Positions 33,887-43,130 of a stretch of DNA of 64,000 nucleotides are shown piece after piece. Position numbers and translations under genes: made by a program. Below the pieces are notes generated by a model that searched no databases, was not told the origin of the DNA, and worked only from the letters and a program-made list of their open reading frames with translations. The DNA comes from JBBRMW01 sp965246845 (GTDB lineage: Bacteria > Chloroflexota > Anaerolineae > Aggregatilineales > UBA2796). Numbering within the stretch: position 1 is the first letter of the stretch; each line of letters opens with the position of its first letter. The stretch is taken from positions 992,001-1,056,000 of the forward strand of contig CBDFFR010000012.1 in the NCBI GenBank assembly GCA_965246845.1, written 5' to 3'.

Positions 33887-35968
33887 ATGGCGGTTTCACT
33901 TTTCAACAGCGTCCAATGCCTCGAATGCGGTCACCCTATGCCGCCGGATGCCATGCTCACGGTTTGCCCGGTTTGCGGTGGCGCGTGGCTGGATGCGGGT
34001 TATGAGTACGCCGCGCTCGATTGGCCTGCTGCGCTTGCGAAGCGTTCTCCTTCGATGTGGCGCTATGCAGAACTGCTGCCCTTCGATAACTCCGATGCGC
34101 GCGTGACGATTGGCGAAGGCTATACGCCGCTGTTGCGTGGCGAAGGGCTGGCGCGCGAATGGGACCGCCCGAACCTGTACATCAAGGATGAGCGCCAGTC
34201 GCCAACCGCGTCCTTCAAGGATCGGCAGGGGTCGCTCTCCGTGTCGCTGCTACGCGCAGCGGGCGTGCGCGAGTGCGTCCTCGCCTCGACGGGTAACGCC
34301 GCCGCTGCCTATGCCGCGTACTGCGCACGCGCCGGGATCAAGCTCTGGATTTTCCTGACGAGCATGGCTCCCGCCGAAAAAATGCGCGAACTCGGCCTCT
34401 ACGGTGCGGAGGTGATCAAAGTCACCGGGACCTACGACGAAGCCAAACAAATCGCCGCCGATTTCGCCGCGCGTCGTGGCCTGTACTTCGACCGGGGCGC
34501 TAAGGCGGTCGCGGGCAAGGAAAGCATGAAGACCATCGCCTATGAAATCGCGGAGCAGCTTGGGCTGGAACGCGGCGATGGCGAGCGCTGGATCGCGCCG
34601 GATTGGTATGTACAGGCGGTCAGCGGCGGGATCGGTCCGCTCGGCGCGATGAAAGGCTTCCGCGAACTGCACGCGCTCGGCCTGATTGACCGCGTGCCGA
34701 AACTGGCCGTGATTCAGGTCGCGGGCTGCGCGCCGATGGTCGAAGCCTTCCGCGCGGGCAACGACGTCGCGGAGCCGATCACGCCCGATACGCGCATCAC
34801 CGTCCTCGCGACGGGCGCGCCCGGTTTCAGCTATACCATGCTCTACCGCCATATCGAGGACTACGGCGGGACGATGGCCGCCGCCGATGATGGCGAAGCC
34901 TTCCGCGTGATGCGCAAGGTCGCGCGCCTCGAAGGATTGAGCGTCGAACCCGCGACGGCGGTTGCATTCGCTGGGTTGGAAAAGCTGATCGCGCAGGACA
35001 TCATCGGCAGGGAAGAAGTCGTCGTATTAAACTGCAGCGGCCACACCTTCCCGGCGGAGAAGCATATCCTTGAAGATCAATATGTGCTGGATTTGGAACT
35101 TGGGCAGAAAGCGCGCGAAGGCTTGAGCGCGGCGCTCGAACGGCTGGATGAGCAAATCAAAACCGTCGTCGTGATCGATGACAACCCGAACGACAGCCGC
35201 CTGATCCGTCGACTGCTGCAAGCGCATAAAGACTATCGCGTGTTCGAGGCGAATAACCCGGTCGATGGGTTGGAACTGGTCCGGCAGCGGCAGCCCGGCC
35301 TCGTCATTACGGATTTGACGATGCCGGATATGGACGGCTTCATGCTGCTCGACAAGCTGAAAGCGGACCCGGCTACGGCTTCGATCCCCGTCGTGATAGT
35401 CTCCGCGAAGACTATCACGCACGCCGATCAGGAGCGGCTGGCCGGGCGGCAGAACTCGCTCTGGCAGAAGGGGAATTTCAGTACGCGCGACCTCGTGGAG
35501 CATGTCGTCGCGACCCTGAACAATACGGTCCCGGCGGTCGGGCCGCACGCGCCGCGCGAATTCCCAGCAGCGACGGCGAGCCGCCCGAATATCGAAGCAG
35601 CATACACCGTCGTCGTCATTGACGACAACCCAAAAGACTCGCGGTTGATTCGGCGCATCCTCGAAGCAGAAAAGCGCTTCCGCGTGATTGAAGTAGCGGA
35701 CCCTGTGGAAGCGCTGGCGCTCGTGCGCGCGAACCCGCCGCACCTGATCATGCTCGATGTGATGCTGCCCGGCATGAGCGGCATCGAATTCTACCGCGAA
35801 CTCATGGCGAGCGCGGGTACGGCACATATTCCGGTAATTGTTGTCACGGCGAAGGACTTGTCACGCGCAGAGCGTGCCGCGTTCGGGGATGCGGCATTGT
35901 GGCATAAGGCGAATCTGGATCGTCGCCACCTACTGGAGTCGGTGGAGAAGGTGTTGGACCGCGCATAG
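33887..35968 (+). CDS. Threonine synthase-like PLP enzyme fused to two receiver domains
   Basis: The fused protein has 693 residues. A zinc ribbon (Cys11, Cys14, Cys27, Cys30) precedes a fold-type II PLP domain (about 60-410) with the cofactor lysine Lys111 in TASFKDRQG and the phosphate-contact motif STGNAAAA. Threonine synthase converts O-phosphohomoserine to threonine. Two tandem CheY-like receivers follow: REC1 (about 425-545, acid pair Asp431-Asp432, phospho-acceptor Asp476) and REC2 (574-693, Asp579-Asp580, Asp624). Both have Ser/Thr-Ala-Lys (SAK, TAK) and a conserved Lys in LWQK/LWHK. The start is the ATG with AAGGCGG eight bases upstream. No stop or frameshift separates the parts. Control of the enzyme by phosphorylation is inferred. 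Confidence 0.85.
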   Translation: MAVSLFNSVQCLECGHPMPPDAMLTVCPVCGGAWLDAGYEYAALDWPAALAKRSPSMWRYAELLPFDNSDARVTIGEGYTPLLRGEGLAREWDRPNLYIKDERQSPTASFKDRQGSLSVSLLRAAGVRECVLASTGNAAAAYAAYCARAGIKLWIFLTSMAPAEKMRELGLYGAEVIKVTGTYDEAKQIAADFAARRGLYFDRGAKAVAGKESMKTIAYEIAEQLGLERGDGERWIAPDWYVQAVSGGIGPLGAMKGFRELHALGLIDRVPKLAVIQVAGCAPMVEAFRAGNDVAEPITPDTRITVLATGAPGFSYTMLYRHIEDYGGTMAAADDGEAFRVMRKVARLEGLSVEPATAVAFAGLEKLIAQDIIGREEVVVLNCSGHTFPAEKHILEDQYVLDLELGQKAREGLSAALERLDEQIKTVVVIDDNPNDSRLIRRLLQAHKDYRVFEANNPVDGLELVRQRQPGLVITDLTMPDMDGFMLLDKLKADPATASIPVVIVSAKTITHADQERLAGRQNSLWQKGNFSTRDLVEHVVATLNNTVPAVGPHAPREFPAATASRPNIEAAYTVVVIDDNPKDSRLIRRILEAEKRFRVIEVADPVEALALVRANPPHLIMLDVMLPGMSGIEFYRELMASAGTAHIPVIVVTAKDLSRAERAAFGDAALWHKANLDRRHLLESVEKVLDRA

Positions 35969-35994
35969 ACAGCTATTTAAACCTGCGAGGTTTT

Positions 35995-36870
35995 ATGACA
36001 TCCCAACATAGCTTTGAGGAACTGATACAGCAGTTAAACAGCGACGACCAGGCAATACGGTTTTGGGCTGTGGCACAGTTGGGCGATATTGGCGACGAAC
36101 GTGCTATTCCCTATCTCTTTAAGGAATTGGCAGACTCCCATCGTGGAAGGGTTGCGGCAACCTCGCTTACCAAATATACAGAAATCGTCGCTGAAACTCT
36201 GATTGATCTGCTCTCAAGCGCGTCAGCAACGGTTCGCAGAAATGCTGCATCGGCTCTTGGTCACCTCAAATATGCACTTGCAAAACAAGCATTGCTGGAT
36301 ACATTTCTGAAAGATGAAGACGCCGACGTCAGACGTGAGGCTGCGCGTGCGCTCGGGTGTCTTGGTGATCGTGCGCTCGTCGGAACTCTGGTTGCAGATT
36401 TCGATAAAGGTTCTTTCGAGGTGCAGTCAGGCGTTATGGAAGCATTGGGTACGCTTGGTGGCGAGGAAGTGGTCGATTTCCTTGCGAAATACATTCAGAG
36501 GTCCTACGAAAGAGGATTGGGCGAGGTTCCCACTCATATTATAGAAGGCGCTGTTGTGGCCTTAACGAGCATAAATACGCCCTCGGTTGTGAAACCTATT
36601 CTTGATGCAATACGCTTTTTTGACGAAGACTATGGTATATCTGTTTACGCTAGAGACGCGCTGATCGTAATTGCCGAGAGAGACATAGACGCACTCTCGC
36701 AAGCAGTCGATGATCCAAATTCAGTCGTGCGCGAAGCCGTGGCCGATGCACTCGAACATGTTCCCAGCATACAATCTCGTGCTTTTTTAGAAAAGCTAGC
36801 TTCTGACCCAGTTGAGCAGGTAGCGAAAACCGCAAAGTTCAGTCTAGCACATTGGGAGCGGAAAAAATGA
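35995..36870 (+). CDS. HEAT-repeat (PBS lyase-like) protein
   Basis: The 291-residue protein consists almost entirely of HEAT-like helical pairs, with units such as 'IRFWAVAQLGDIGDERAIPY', 'VRRNAASALGHLKYALAK' and 'VRREAARALGCLGDRALVG'. Such repeats bind partner proteins; some PBS-lyase-like members help attach bilins, but no cofactor motif is visible. Base composition is clearly lower in GC than the neighbours (about half in the first 60 bases), with TTA, ATA and AGA codons that are rare elsewhere in the window, so acquisition by transfer is possible. It starts 26 bases after the fusion gene but may have a different history. Its partner is unknown. Confidence 0.75.
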   Translation: MTSQHSFEELIQQLNSDDQAIRFWAVAQLGDIGDERAIPYLFKELADSHRGRVAATSLTKYTEIVAETLIDLLSSASATVRRNAASALGHLKYALAKQALLDTFLKDEDADVRREAARALGCLGDRALVGTLVADFDKGSFEVQSGVMEALGTLGGEEVVDFLAKYIQRSYERGLGEVPTHIIEGAVVALTSINTPSVVKPILDAIRFFDEDYGISVYARDALIVIAERDIDALSQAVDDPNSVVREAVADALEHVPSIQSRAFLEKLASDPVEQVAKTAKFSLAHWERKK

Positions 36871-36966
36871 GCCGGATGCTACTCATTGGTATAAAGAATA
36901 ACTATAATTTTTAGTGTGCCTATTGCAGGCTTAATTTCCAAGTAAGTTTTAGAGTAAAAAGAAAAC

Positions 36967-36988
36967 TGGCCGCCCATACAGGCGGCCA
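36967..36988 (-). terminator. Rho-independent terminator of the nuoJKLMN operon
   Basis: TGGCCGCC (36967-36974) pairs with GGCGGCCA (36981-36988) around a 6-base loop. Read on the minus strand, the stem is followed by GTTTTCTTTTTA, a good T-run. It lies 36 bases after the nuoN stop. Confidence 0.8.
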
Positions 36989-37023
36989 TAGCAACAACGA
37001 TTGACTTACCCATGTGGTGAGGT

Positions 37024-38583
37024 TTACCGCAGAGCAACCGTCGTAACGACCGTCTGCGCTAAATTGACTGCGCTCGGCAGGATGCCGAACACGACTGTGC
37101 CGAGGGTGCAGAGCGCGACCGCACTTTGCAGCGGGAACGGCACGGGACCGCCATCGGCGGTATCGGCCTCGCCCGGTTCCAGGTACATCTTGACGATCAC
37201 GCGCAGGTAGTAGAACGCGCTGACCACGCTCGTCAGCACGCCGATCAGGAGTAAACCGTTCAGCCCGGCATTGATCGCCGCATTGAAGACGAAATACTTC
37301 CCGATGAACCCGGCGGTGAGCGGTATCCCCGTCAGCGAAAGCATGAAGATCGCCATCGCAGCCGCGAGCAGCGGACGGCGCAGGCTCAAGCCCGCGAAGC
37401 CGTCGATGTCGAGGTTCTTGCCATCCACACGTTCAACCGCACTCACGACTGCAAACGCGCCGATATTCGTGAAGCCATACGCGAGCAGGTAAACGAGCGC
37501 TCCCTGTATCGCGTAGTTCGCAAATTGCAGCGAGACGGTCTGGTTGCCCGCCGCGTCCGAGGTGATCTGGAACGAGCCTGCCGCCGCGACCGCCATCAGG
37601 ATGTACCCGGCGTGCGCGATGCTCGAATACGCGAGCAGGCGCTTGATGTCGCGCTGTGCGATAGCAACGAAGTTACCGAGCAGCATTGTCAGCGCGGCAA
37701 TGATCACGACAGTATCCTGCCAGACGGCATGGAGCGTCAGCGTCGTCCCCGGCTCGACGTTGTAGCGCCCGACTACCAGCGTCGGGACAGCAATTGTCAG
37801 GACGCGCAGCAGTGCCGCGAACCCGCCGATCTTTGCGCCGACGCTCATAAACCCGGTGACGGGCGTGGGTGCGCCCTGATAGACATCTGGCGTCCACAGG
37901 TGAAAGGGGACCGCCGCGACCTTGAAGCCGAGGCCAACGAGGATCAGCGCCGCGCCAATCGCGAGTAGGAAGGGCGACGTCACGCCGCCCGTATTGACCC
38001 GGCTGAAAATCGCCTCAAGGTTCGTCGTCCCGGTCGCGCCATAAACCAGCGCGATCCCATAGACGAGGAACCCGGTCGAGAACGCGCCGAGCAGGAAGTA
38101 TTTCATCGCGCTCTCTTCACTCTTGAGGTCCGGGCGGCGGAAGCCCGCCATGATGTACAGCGGGATCGAGAGCAGTTCGAGCGCGACAAAGACGATAGCG
38201 AGGTCGCCCGCCGACCCCATGAACATGATCCCGGAGGCGATCAGCAGCAGAAGCGGATAGTATTCGCCCCGGTCGATGTCCATCCGCTTGTTGTAATCGT
38301 AGGAGGCGATGATCCCCAGAAAGGTCGTGATCAGCGTGATCAGGTTGACGAACCCGGTGAAGGCATCGGCGCGGAACATGCCCGTGAAGGCGGCCTGATT
38401 CGCGTTGTAGGTGAAGCCGTTCAGGATCGCGGAGACACCAAGACCCGCTACCGCGAGCCAGGGCGTCAGGTCCTTGCGATTCTTCGGGAGCAGCACGTCG
38501 ATCACGAACAGCACGCACGCCCAGATCGCGAGCAGCAAGGCCGGGAGCGCGACCCCTGCGTTCAGGTCAGGGACTTGCAACAT
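37024..38583 (-). CDS. nuoN: NADH-quinone oxidoreductase subunit N
   Basis: This 519-residue polytopic membrane protein is one of three antiporter-like proton-pumping subunits of respiratory complex I. About 14 hydrophobic helices are seen. Conserved features include KVAAVPFHLWTPDVYQGAPTPV, with the lysine of the proton channel, and RDIKRLLAYSSIAHAGYI. Length is normal. It is the last gene of a nuoJ-K-L-M-N run and is followed by a terminator. Confidence 0.95.
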   Translation of the reverse strand: MLQVPDLNAGVALPALLLAIWACVLFVIDVLLPKNRKDLTPWLAVAGLGVSAILNGFTYNANQAAFTGMFRADAFTGFVNLITLITTFLGIIASYDYNKRMDIDRGEYYPLLLLIASGIMFMGSAGDLAIVFVALELLSIPLYIMAGFRRPDLKSEESAMKYFLLGAFSTGFLVYGIALVYGATGTTNLEAIFSRVNTGGVTSPFLLAIGAALILVGLGFKVAAVPFHLWTPDVYQGAPTPVTGFMSVGAKIGGFAALLRVLTIAVPTLVVGRYNVEPGTTLTLHAVWQDTVVIIAALTMLLGNFVAIAQRDIKRLLAYSSIAHAGYILMAVAAAGSFQITSDAAGNQTVSLQFANYAIQGALVYLLAYGFTNIGAFAVVSAVERVDGKNLDIDGFAGLSLRRPLLAAAMAIFMLSLTGIPLTAGFIGKYFVFNAAINAGLNGLLLIGVLTSVVSAFYYLRVIVKMYLEPGEADTADGGPVPFPLQSAVALCTLGTVVFGILPSAVNLAQTVVTTVALR

Positions 38584-38585
38584 CG

Positions 38586-40145
38586 CTATTTCTGAGCCTC
38601 GGCTGCCTGCGCGGGCTGGTTGGGGATGTAGCGCACGACCTGCGCACGAAGTTCATTCGTGGTCTGGTCGATCAGGCCGAAGAACGGACGCGGATACAGC
38701 CCGACGACGAGTGCGGCGACAACCACAATCGCGAGTGCGGTGATCTCATTCCAGGTCAGCTTCGGCAGGTGCAGGTTTTCCTGCCACTTGACCTCACCCA
38801 TAAAGACCTTGTTCCACATATAGAGCAGGTACACCGCCGCGAGGATCACGCCAATCGCTGCGAAGACCGCGAAGAGCGAATTTGCGAGGGCGGGTGAATT
38901 GAACGCACCCAGCAAAATCGTGAATTCGCCGACAAACCCGTTCAGGCCGGGTAAGCCCATGCTGGACATGACGATCACGAGGCTCAGGCCGGAGAAGAGC
39001 GGCATCACCTTCCAGATACCGCCGAAAGCATCAATCGCTTTGGTGTGGCGGCGCTCGTAGAGCATCCCGACCAGCAAGAACAAACCGCCCGTGCTGATCC
39101 CGTGATTGACCATCTGCAGGATGCCGCCCGTCATGCCCGCCTGTGTCAGCGAGAAAATGCCGAGGACGACAAAACCGAGGTGGGAGATCGACGAATAAGC
39201 GACCAGCTTCTTCACATCGGTTTGCGCGTAGCTGACCCACGCGCCATAGATGATCCCGATCACAGCAAGCACGCAGATAAACGGCGCAAACGTGATCGCC
39301 GCCTGCGGGAACATCGGGATGCAGAAGCGGATCAGGCCATAGGTCCCCAGCTTGAGCATGACGCCCGCGAGGATGACCGAACCCGCTGTAGGCGCTTGTA
39401 CGTGCGCGTCCGGCAGCCACGAGTGCAGCGGCCAAATCGGGACCTTCACTGCGAAAGCCGCGAAGAAGCCGAGGAACAACAAGCCTTCGATCAGCGCCGA
39501 AGGATATGCGCCCTGCGGAGTCGCGGCGGCAGCCTGCACCCGCGCGATGATTTCATGTATATTGAACGTGCCGAAGTTGTTGCCCATCCACAGGATCGCG
39601 AGCAGCATCAGCAGCGATCCGACCATCGTGTACAGGAAGAACTTCACGGCGGCATAGATGCGGTTTTCCGATCCCCAGATGCCGATCAGGAAATACATCG
39701 GGACGAGCGAGACTTCCCAGAAGATGTAGAACAAGAACAGGTCCTGCGCGACGAACACGCCGATGACCGCGAATTCGAGGATCATCATGAACGTGTAATA
39801 GAGGCGCACCCGCTCGGTGACGTGGTTGAGTGAGAACAGGATCGCGAGCGGCATGATAAACGTCGAAAGCAGGATGAGCAGGATACTCAGGCCATCGACC
39901 GCAACGTAGTATTGAATGCGGAAATTGCCGAACGCGAACCACTCGACGAGGTGTTCGTGCTGCGGTCCGGCAATGCTGGCATTGAAGGCAGCGAGCAGCG
40001 TCAGCGACGCGCCCGCCGCGATGATCGAGGTGATCAGCGCGATCCATTTGATCTGACTTTCGCGACCGCGCGGCCACAGCAGGATCGGCAGAATGCCGAG
40101 CAGCGGCGTAAACAGGACCGACGTGACTAGCAAATCGTTCTTCAC
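38586..40145 (-). CDS. nuoM: NADH-quinone oxidoreductase subunit M
   Basis: This 519-residue antiporter-like complex I subunit has an early conserved Glu in YIFWEVSLVPMYFLIG, required for proton pumping in homologues. The channel region reads FAVKVPIWPLHSWLPDAHVQAP and TDVKKLVAYSSISHLGFVVLG. About 14 transmembrane helices are expected. Spacing to nuoN is 2 bases and to nuoL 6 bases. It is a standard member with no large insertion, in contrast to NuoL and NuoJ of the same operon. Confidence 0.95.
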   Translation of the reverse strand: MKNDLLVTSVLFTPLLGILPILLWPRGRESQIKWIALITSIIAAGASLTLLAAFNASIAGPQHEHLVEWFAFGNFRIQYYVAVDGLSILLILLSTFIMPLAILFSLNHVTERVRLYYTFMMILEFAVIGVFVAQDLFLFYIFWEVSLVPMYFLIGIWGSENRIYAAVKFFLYTMVGSLLMLLAILWMGNNFGTFNIHEIIARVQAAAATPQGAYPSALIEGLLFLGFFAAFAVKVPIWPLHSWLPDAHVQAPTAGSVILAGVMLKLGTYGLIRFCIPMFPQAAITFAPFICVLAVIGIIYGAWVSYAQTDVKKLVAYSSISHLGFVVLGIFSLTQAGMTGGILQMVNHGISTGGLFLLVGMLYERRHTKAIDAFGGIWKVMPLFSGLSLVIVMSSMGLPGLNGFVGEFTILLGAFNSPALANSLFAVFAAIGVILAAVYLLYMWNKVFMGEVKWQENLHLPKLTWNEITALAIVVVAALVVGLYPRPFFGLIDQTTNELRAQVVRYIPNQPAQAAEAQK

Positions 40146-40151
40146 GAGTAG

Positions 40152-42785
40152 TTACCCCCCGATAAGCTGCCGCAGCAGCGGGAACAGGATCAGGAAAATG
40201 ACGAGCAGCACACCGACGAGCATGGTGAAGGTGTAGGTACGGACGTACCCGGTTTGCAGGCCGCGCAGCCGCCCGGATGCCCACTGGATGACGCGCCCCG
40301 GCAGCAGGAACAGGCGGTCGATCCCCTGCCGGTCCACAGGCTCGCTCAGGAAGTGCGCGGCGTTGTTGAAGCCTCGGAAGATCACGCGCTCATGGAACCA
40401 GTTGTGCCAGAAGTCCCAATCGAGCCGATCCGCCAGCCATTTCGAGGCGCGGTTGTAAGGCTGTTCAAGCAGTGCGCCATAAATCGCGTCGGTGTACCCT
40501 TTCGCGTTGGCGAGGGCGAACGCCGGGCGTGTATCGGCGCGGGCTTCCAGCGGGTCGCGTCCCTTGCGCGTGAGCGGGTTCTGACGCCCATAGATGCGCT
40601 CTGCGAGCAGAATTCCAGCGACCGCAACCGCAAGCGCGATGATTGCAAGGAGCGGGTTGAACGGACCCAGGTTCATCGCCGCGCCAACGGAGTGTTCGAG
40701 CCACAGCGTCAAGCCTTCGACGTTGTTCCCAAAAGCGAAGGCCACTCCAACGACAATCACGCCGATGAGCAACTGGAAGCCGAGCATTCCTGCACTGGTC
40801 GTGCGGCGCTGGCTGCGCAAGGCGAGCAGGAACACCACCGCCGCAAAGATGGCAACAACGAGGACCACTGCGCCGGCGCTGATCCCCAATGGGATGTTCA
40901 GCAGGCCGCCGAGGACCGCCAACCCCGCGAGGACGATTAGCGGGATCGTCATCAGATTGACCGACTCCGGCGCGTTTTCAGCAGCTTCTGTGCGCGCGGT
41001 TCCGAGGAACACGTAGCGGATTTGCCGCCACATATAGAACGCGGTGAAGAATGCCGCGAGGAGCAGCAGAGCGAACGCGATGAAGCCCTTCAATTCGCCA
41101 TTGGTGAAGCCGCTACGCAGCGCCGCGCCGAGGATTTCATCCTTCGACCAGAAGCCGGATAGCGGGAAGATACCCGCCAGCGCCAGCGTCCCGATCAAAT
41201 AGGTCCAGAAGGTGATCGGCATCCGGTGGCGCAGGCCGCCCATGTTGCGCATATCCTGCGCGTCGAAGATGGGTTCGTGTTCCGCTTCTTCCGGGATCGG
41301 CGTATTGGTCGCGGTGTGGTGTCCGCCTGCGTTCGCATCGTTGTGCTGGATCGACGGGTCGCCATGTGCGCCGATGTCATCCGCGACAGCGTCGTGCAAC
41401 GCGTGTTCGCCACCATGATCATCGTGCGCGAGCGATGGATCGTGCGCGCCTGCTTCGTCGTGACCGTGCGCGTGGGCATGTTCATGACCGTGTTCGACCG
41501 CGTGGATCACGGAGCCAGAACCGAGGAACAACAGCGCTTTGAAGAAAGCGTGCGTAATCAGGTGGAAATAGGCCGCCGAGTACGCGCCGAGGCCGACCGC
41601 CGCGACCATAAAGCCGAGCTGCGAAACGGTCGAATAGGCAAGGACCTTCTTGATGTCCCACTGCCCGAGCGCGACAAACCCCGCGAAAATCGCCGTTCCC
41701 GCGCCGACCACCGTAATCACGAACGTTGCGGCGGGCGCAGCCGCGAGGAACACGCTGGAGCGCGTCATCAGGAACAGCCCGGACGTGACCATCGTTGCGG
41801 CGTGGATGAGCGCCGAAACAGGCGTCGGTCCGGCCATCGCATCCGGTAGCCAGATGAAGAGCGGGATTTGCGCGCTCTTGCCCGTCACGCCGATCAGCAG
41901 GAACAGAACGATCAGCGTCAGCACGACCTGGATCGGGACATCCGTGTTGCCGAAGCGGATGGTGCGACCTTCGCGCAGCATGTCTTCCGCTTGTCCAAAG
42001 ATACCCTTCGGTCCGACATAGGCCGCGACCTCTGAATGGCCGCCTTCGCTGCTTGTACCGCCTTCGCCACTCGTTCCACCCTCAGCAGTGGGAGCGACCG
42101 CCGTTTCAGTGATTGCGGCTTCTGCGGCATGGACGGGTTCACCCGGCTTGTAGTAGTCCAGTGTGCCGAACGTCCAGAAGGTCATGAAAATCGCCATCAG
42201 GAAGCCGAAGTCGCCCACACGGTTGACGATGAATGCCTTCCGCGCGGCGTTGCTGTTTCTCCAGCCGTCGCCGCGTTTGCGGTCGAACCAGAAACCGATC
42301 AGAAGGAACGAGCAGAGGCCAACGCCTTCCCATCCCACGAACGTCATCAGGTAGTTGTTCGCACTGACGAGGACCAGCATAAAGGCAAGGAACAGGTTCA
42401 GATACATGAAGAAGCGCACGAAGCGCGAGTCGCCGTGCATGTAGCCAATCGCGTAGACGTGAATCAGCGTCCCAACGCCCGTAATCACGAGCATCATGGT
42501 TACGCTCAACGTATCGACGCGGAACTGCCAGGGAATTTCGATATTCGCGGAAGGGATCGAAATCCAGCTTGTCAGCACGGGCGGGTTGATCACCGCTGCC
42601 TCATACCCGAAGCGGCTCAACGCGAAAAAGAGCAGCGCCGCGACGCCGAACGCGCTTGCGGCAGCTACTGAAGCGACCGCCCCGACGCCCTTTTCGCCAA
42701 GCTGCCGCCCGAAAATCATATTGATAATCATGCCGCCAAGCGGGATGAAAACCACCAGCGGAACGATGGTTGCAAAAGTTTCCAT
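40152..42785 (-). CDS. nuoL: NADH-quinone oxidoreductase subunit L with His-rich insertion
   Basis: The distal proton-pumping subunit of complex I has 877 residues from the ATG at 42785 (METFATIVPLVVFIP); the longer frame to 42944 lies inside nuoK and is rejected. Family motifs include GKSAQIPLFIWLPDAMAGPT and the lateral helix region near the C-terminus. Two insertions enlarge it over the usual 610-650 residues. One is a Gly/Ser/Glu-rich stretch around residues 225-270 with a repeated EGGTS unit. The other is a His/Asp/Ala-rich stretch of roughly 80 residues (about 425-505) between SVIHA and QDMRNMGGL. The His-rich part could bind metal ions; its role is unknown. Confidence 0.93.
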   Translation of the reverse strand: METFATIVPLVVFIPLGGMIINMIFGRQLGEKGVGAVASVAAASAFGVAALLFFALSRFGYEAAVINPPVLTSWISIPSANIEIPWQFRVDTLSVTMMLVITGVGTLIHVYAIGYMHGDSRFVRFFMYLNLFLAFMLVLVSANNYLMTFVGWEGVGLCSFLLIGFWFDRKRGDGWRNSNAARKAFIVNRVGDFGFLMAIFMTFWTFGTLDYYKPGEPVHAAEAAITETAVAPTAEGGTSGEGGTSSEGGHSEVAAYVGPKGIFGQAEDMLREGRTIRFGNTDVPIQVVLTLIVLFLLIGVTGKSAQIPLFIWLPDAMAGPTPVSALIHAATMVTSGLFLMTRSSVFLAAAPAATFVITVVGAGTAIFAGFVALGQWDIKKVLAYSTVSQLGFMVAAVGLGAYSAAYFHLITHAFFKALLFLGSGSVIHAVEHGHEHAHAHGHDEAGAHDPSLAHDDHGGEHALHDAVADDIGAHGDPSIQHNDANAGGHHTATNTPIPEEAEHEPIFDAQDMRNMGGLRHRMPITFWTYLIGTLALAGIFPLSGFWSKDEILGAALRSGFTNGELKGFIAFALLLLAAFFTAFYMWRQIRYVFLGTARTEAAENAPESVNLMTIPLIVLAGLAVLGGLLNIPLGISAGAVVLVVAIFAAVVFLLALRSQRRTTSAGMLGFQLLIGVIVVGVAFAFGNNVEGLTLWLEHSVGAAMNLGPFNPLLAIIALAVAVAGILLAERIYGRQNPLTRKGRDPLEARADTRPAFALANAKGYTDAIYGALLEQPYNRASKWLADRLDWDFWHNWFHERVIFRGFNNAAHFLSEPVDRQGIDRLFLLPGRVIQWASGRLRGLQTGYVRTYTFTMLVGVLLVIFLILFPLLRQLIGG

Positions 42786-42796
42786 GTGTGTTGCCT

Positions 42797-43111
42797 TCAG
42801 CCTTGCATCTGGTGCAGTTCGTCGATGTCGATGCTTTGCTTCTGCCGGAAGATAGCGACGATCAGCGCAAGGCCGACCGCGACTTCCGCTGCCGCGACGG
42901 TCATCACGAAGAAGACGAACAGGTGGCCGGAGACATCGCCCCACTGCCGCGAGAACGCGACGAGCGCGAGGTTCGCGGCGTTCAACATGAGTTCGACGGA
43001 CATGAAAATCATGATCGCGTTGCGCCGCACCAGAACGCCGAGGACGCCCATCACGAACAGCACCGCGCTCAGGATTACGAAATATTCAATCGGAATGCTT
43101 GGGTTTCCCAT
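42797..43111 (-). CDS. nuoK: NADH-quinone oxidoreductase subunit K
   Basis: This is a complex I membrane subunit of 104 residues with three transmembrane helices. Conserved glutamates in MSVELMLNAANL and AAAEVAVGLALIV are the proton-path residues of the family. Two ATGs are adjacent (43114 and 43111); AAGGGG lies five bases before the second, which also matches the usual N-terminus. The stop lies 11 bases before nuoL. Confidence 0.95.
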   Translation of the reverse strand: MGNPSIPIEYFVILSAVLFVMGVLGVLVRRNAIMIFMSVELMLNAANLALVAFSRQWGDVSGHLFVFFVMTVAAAEVAVGLALIVAIFRQKQSIDIDELHQMQG

Positions 43112-43130
43112 CATAGCCCCTTGATCGCCG

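Noticed and set aside
42040..42110. Possible tandem-repeat or CRISPR-like region
   Set aside because: The short repeats are in-frame codons of a Gly/Ser/Glu-rich loop in NuoL, not direct repeats with spacers.
42786..42944. N-terminal extension of NuoL to 42944 (930-residue version)
   Set aside because: The extra 53 residues are Arg-rich and overlap the nuoK coding sequence in another frame; the ATG at 42785 starts with a typical NuoL helix.
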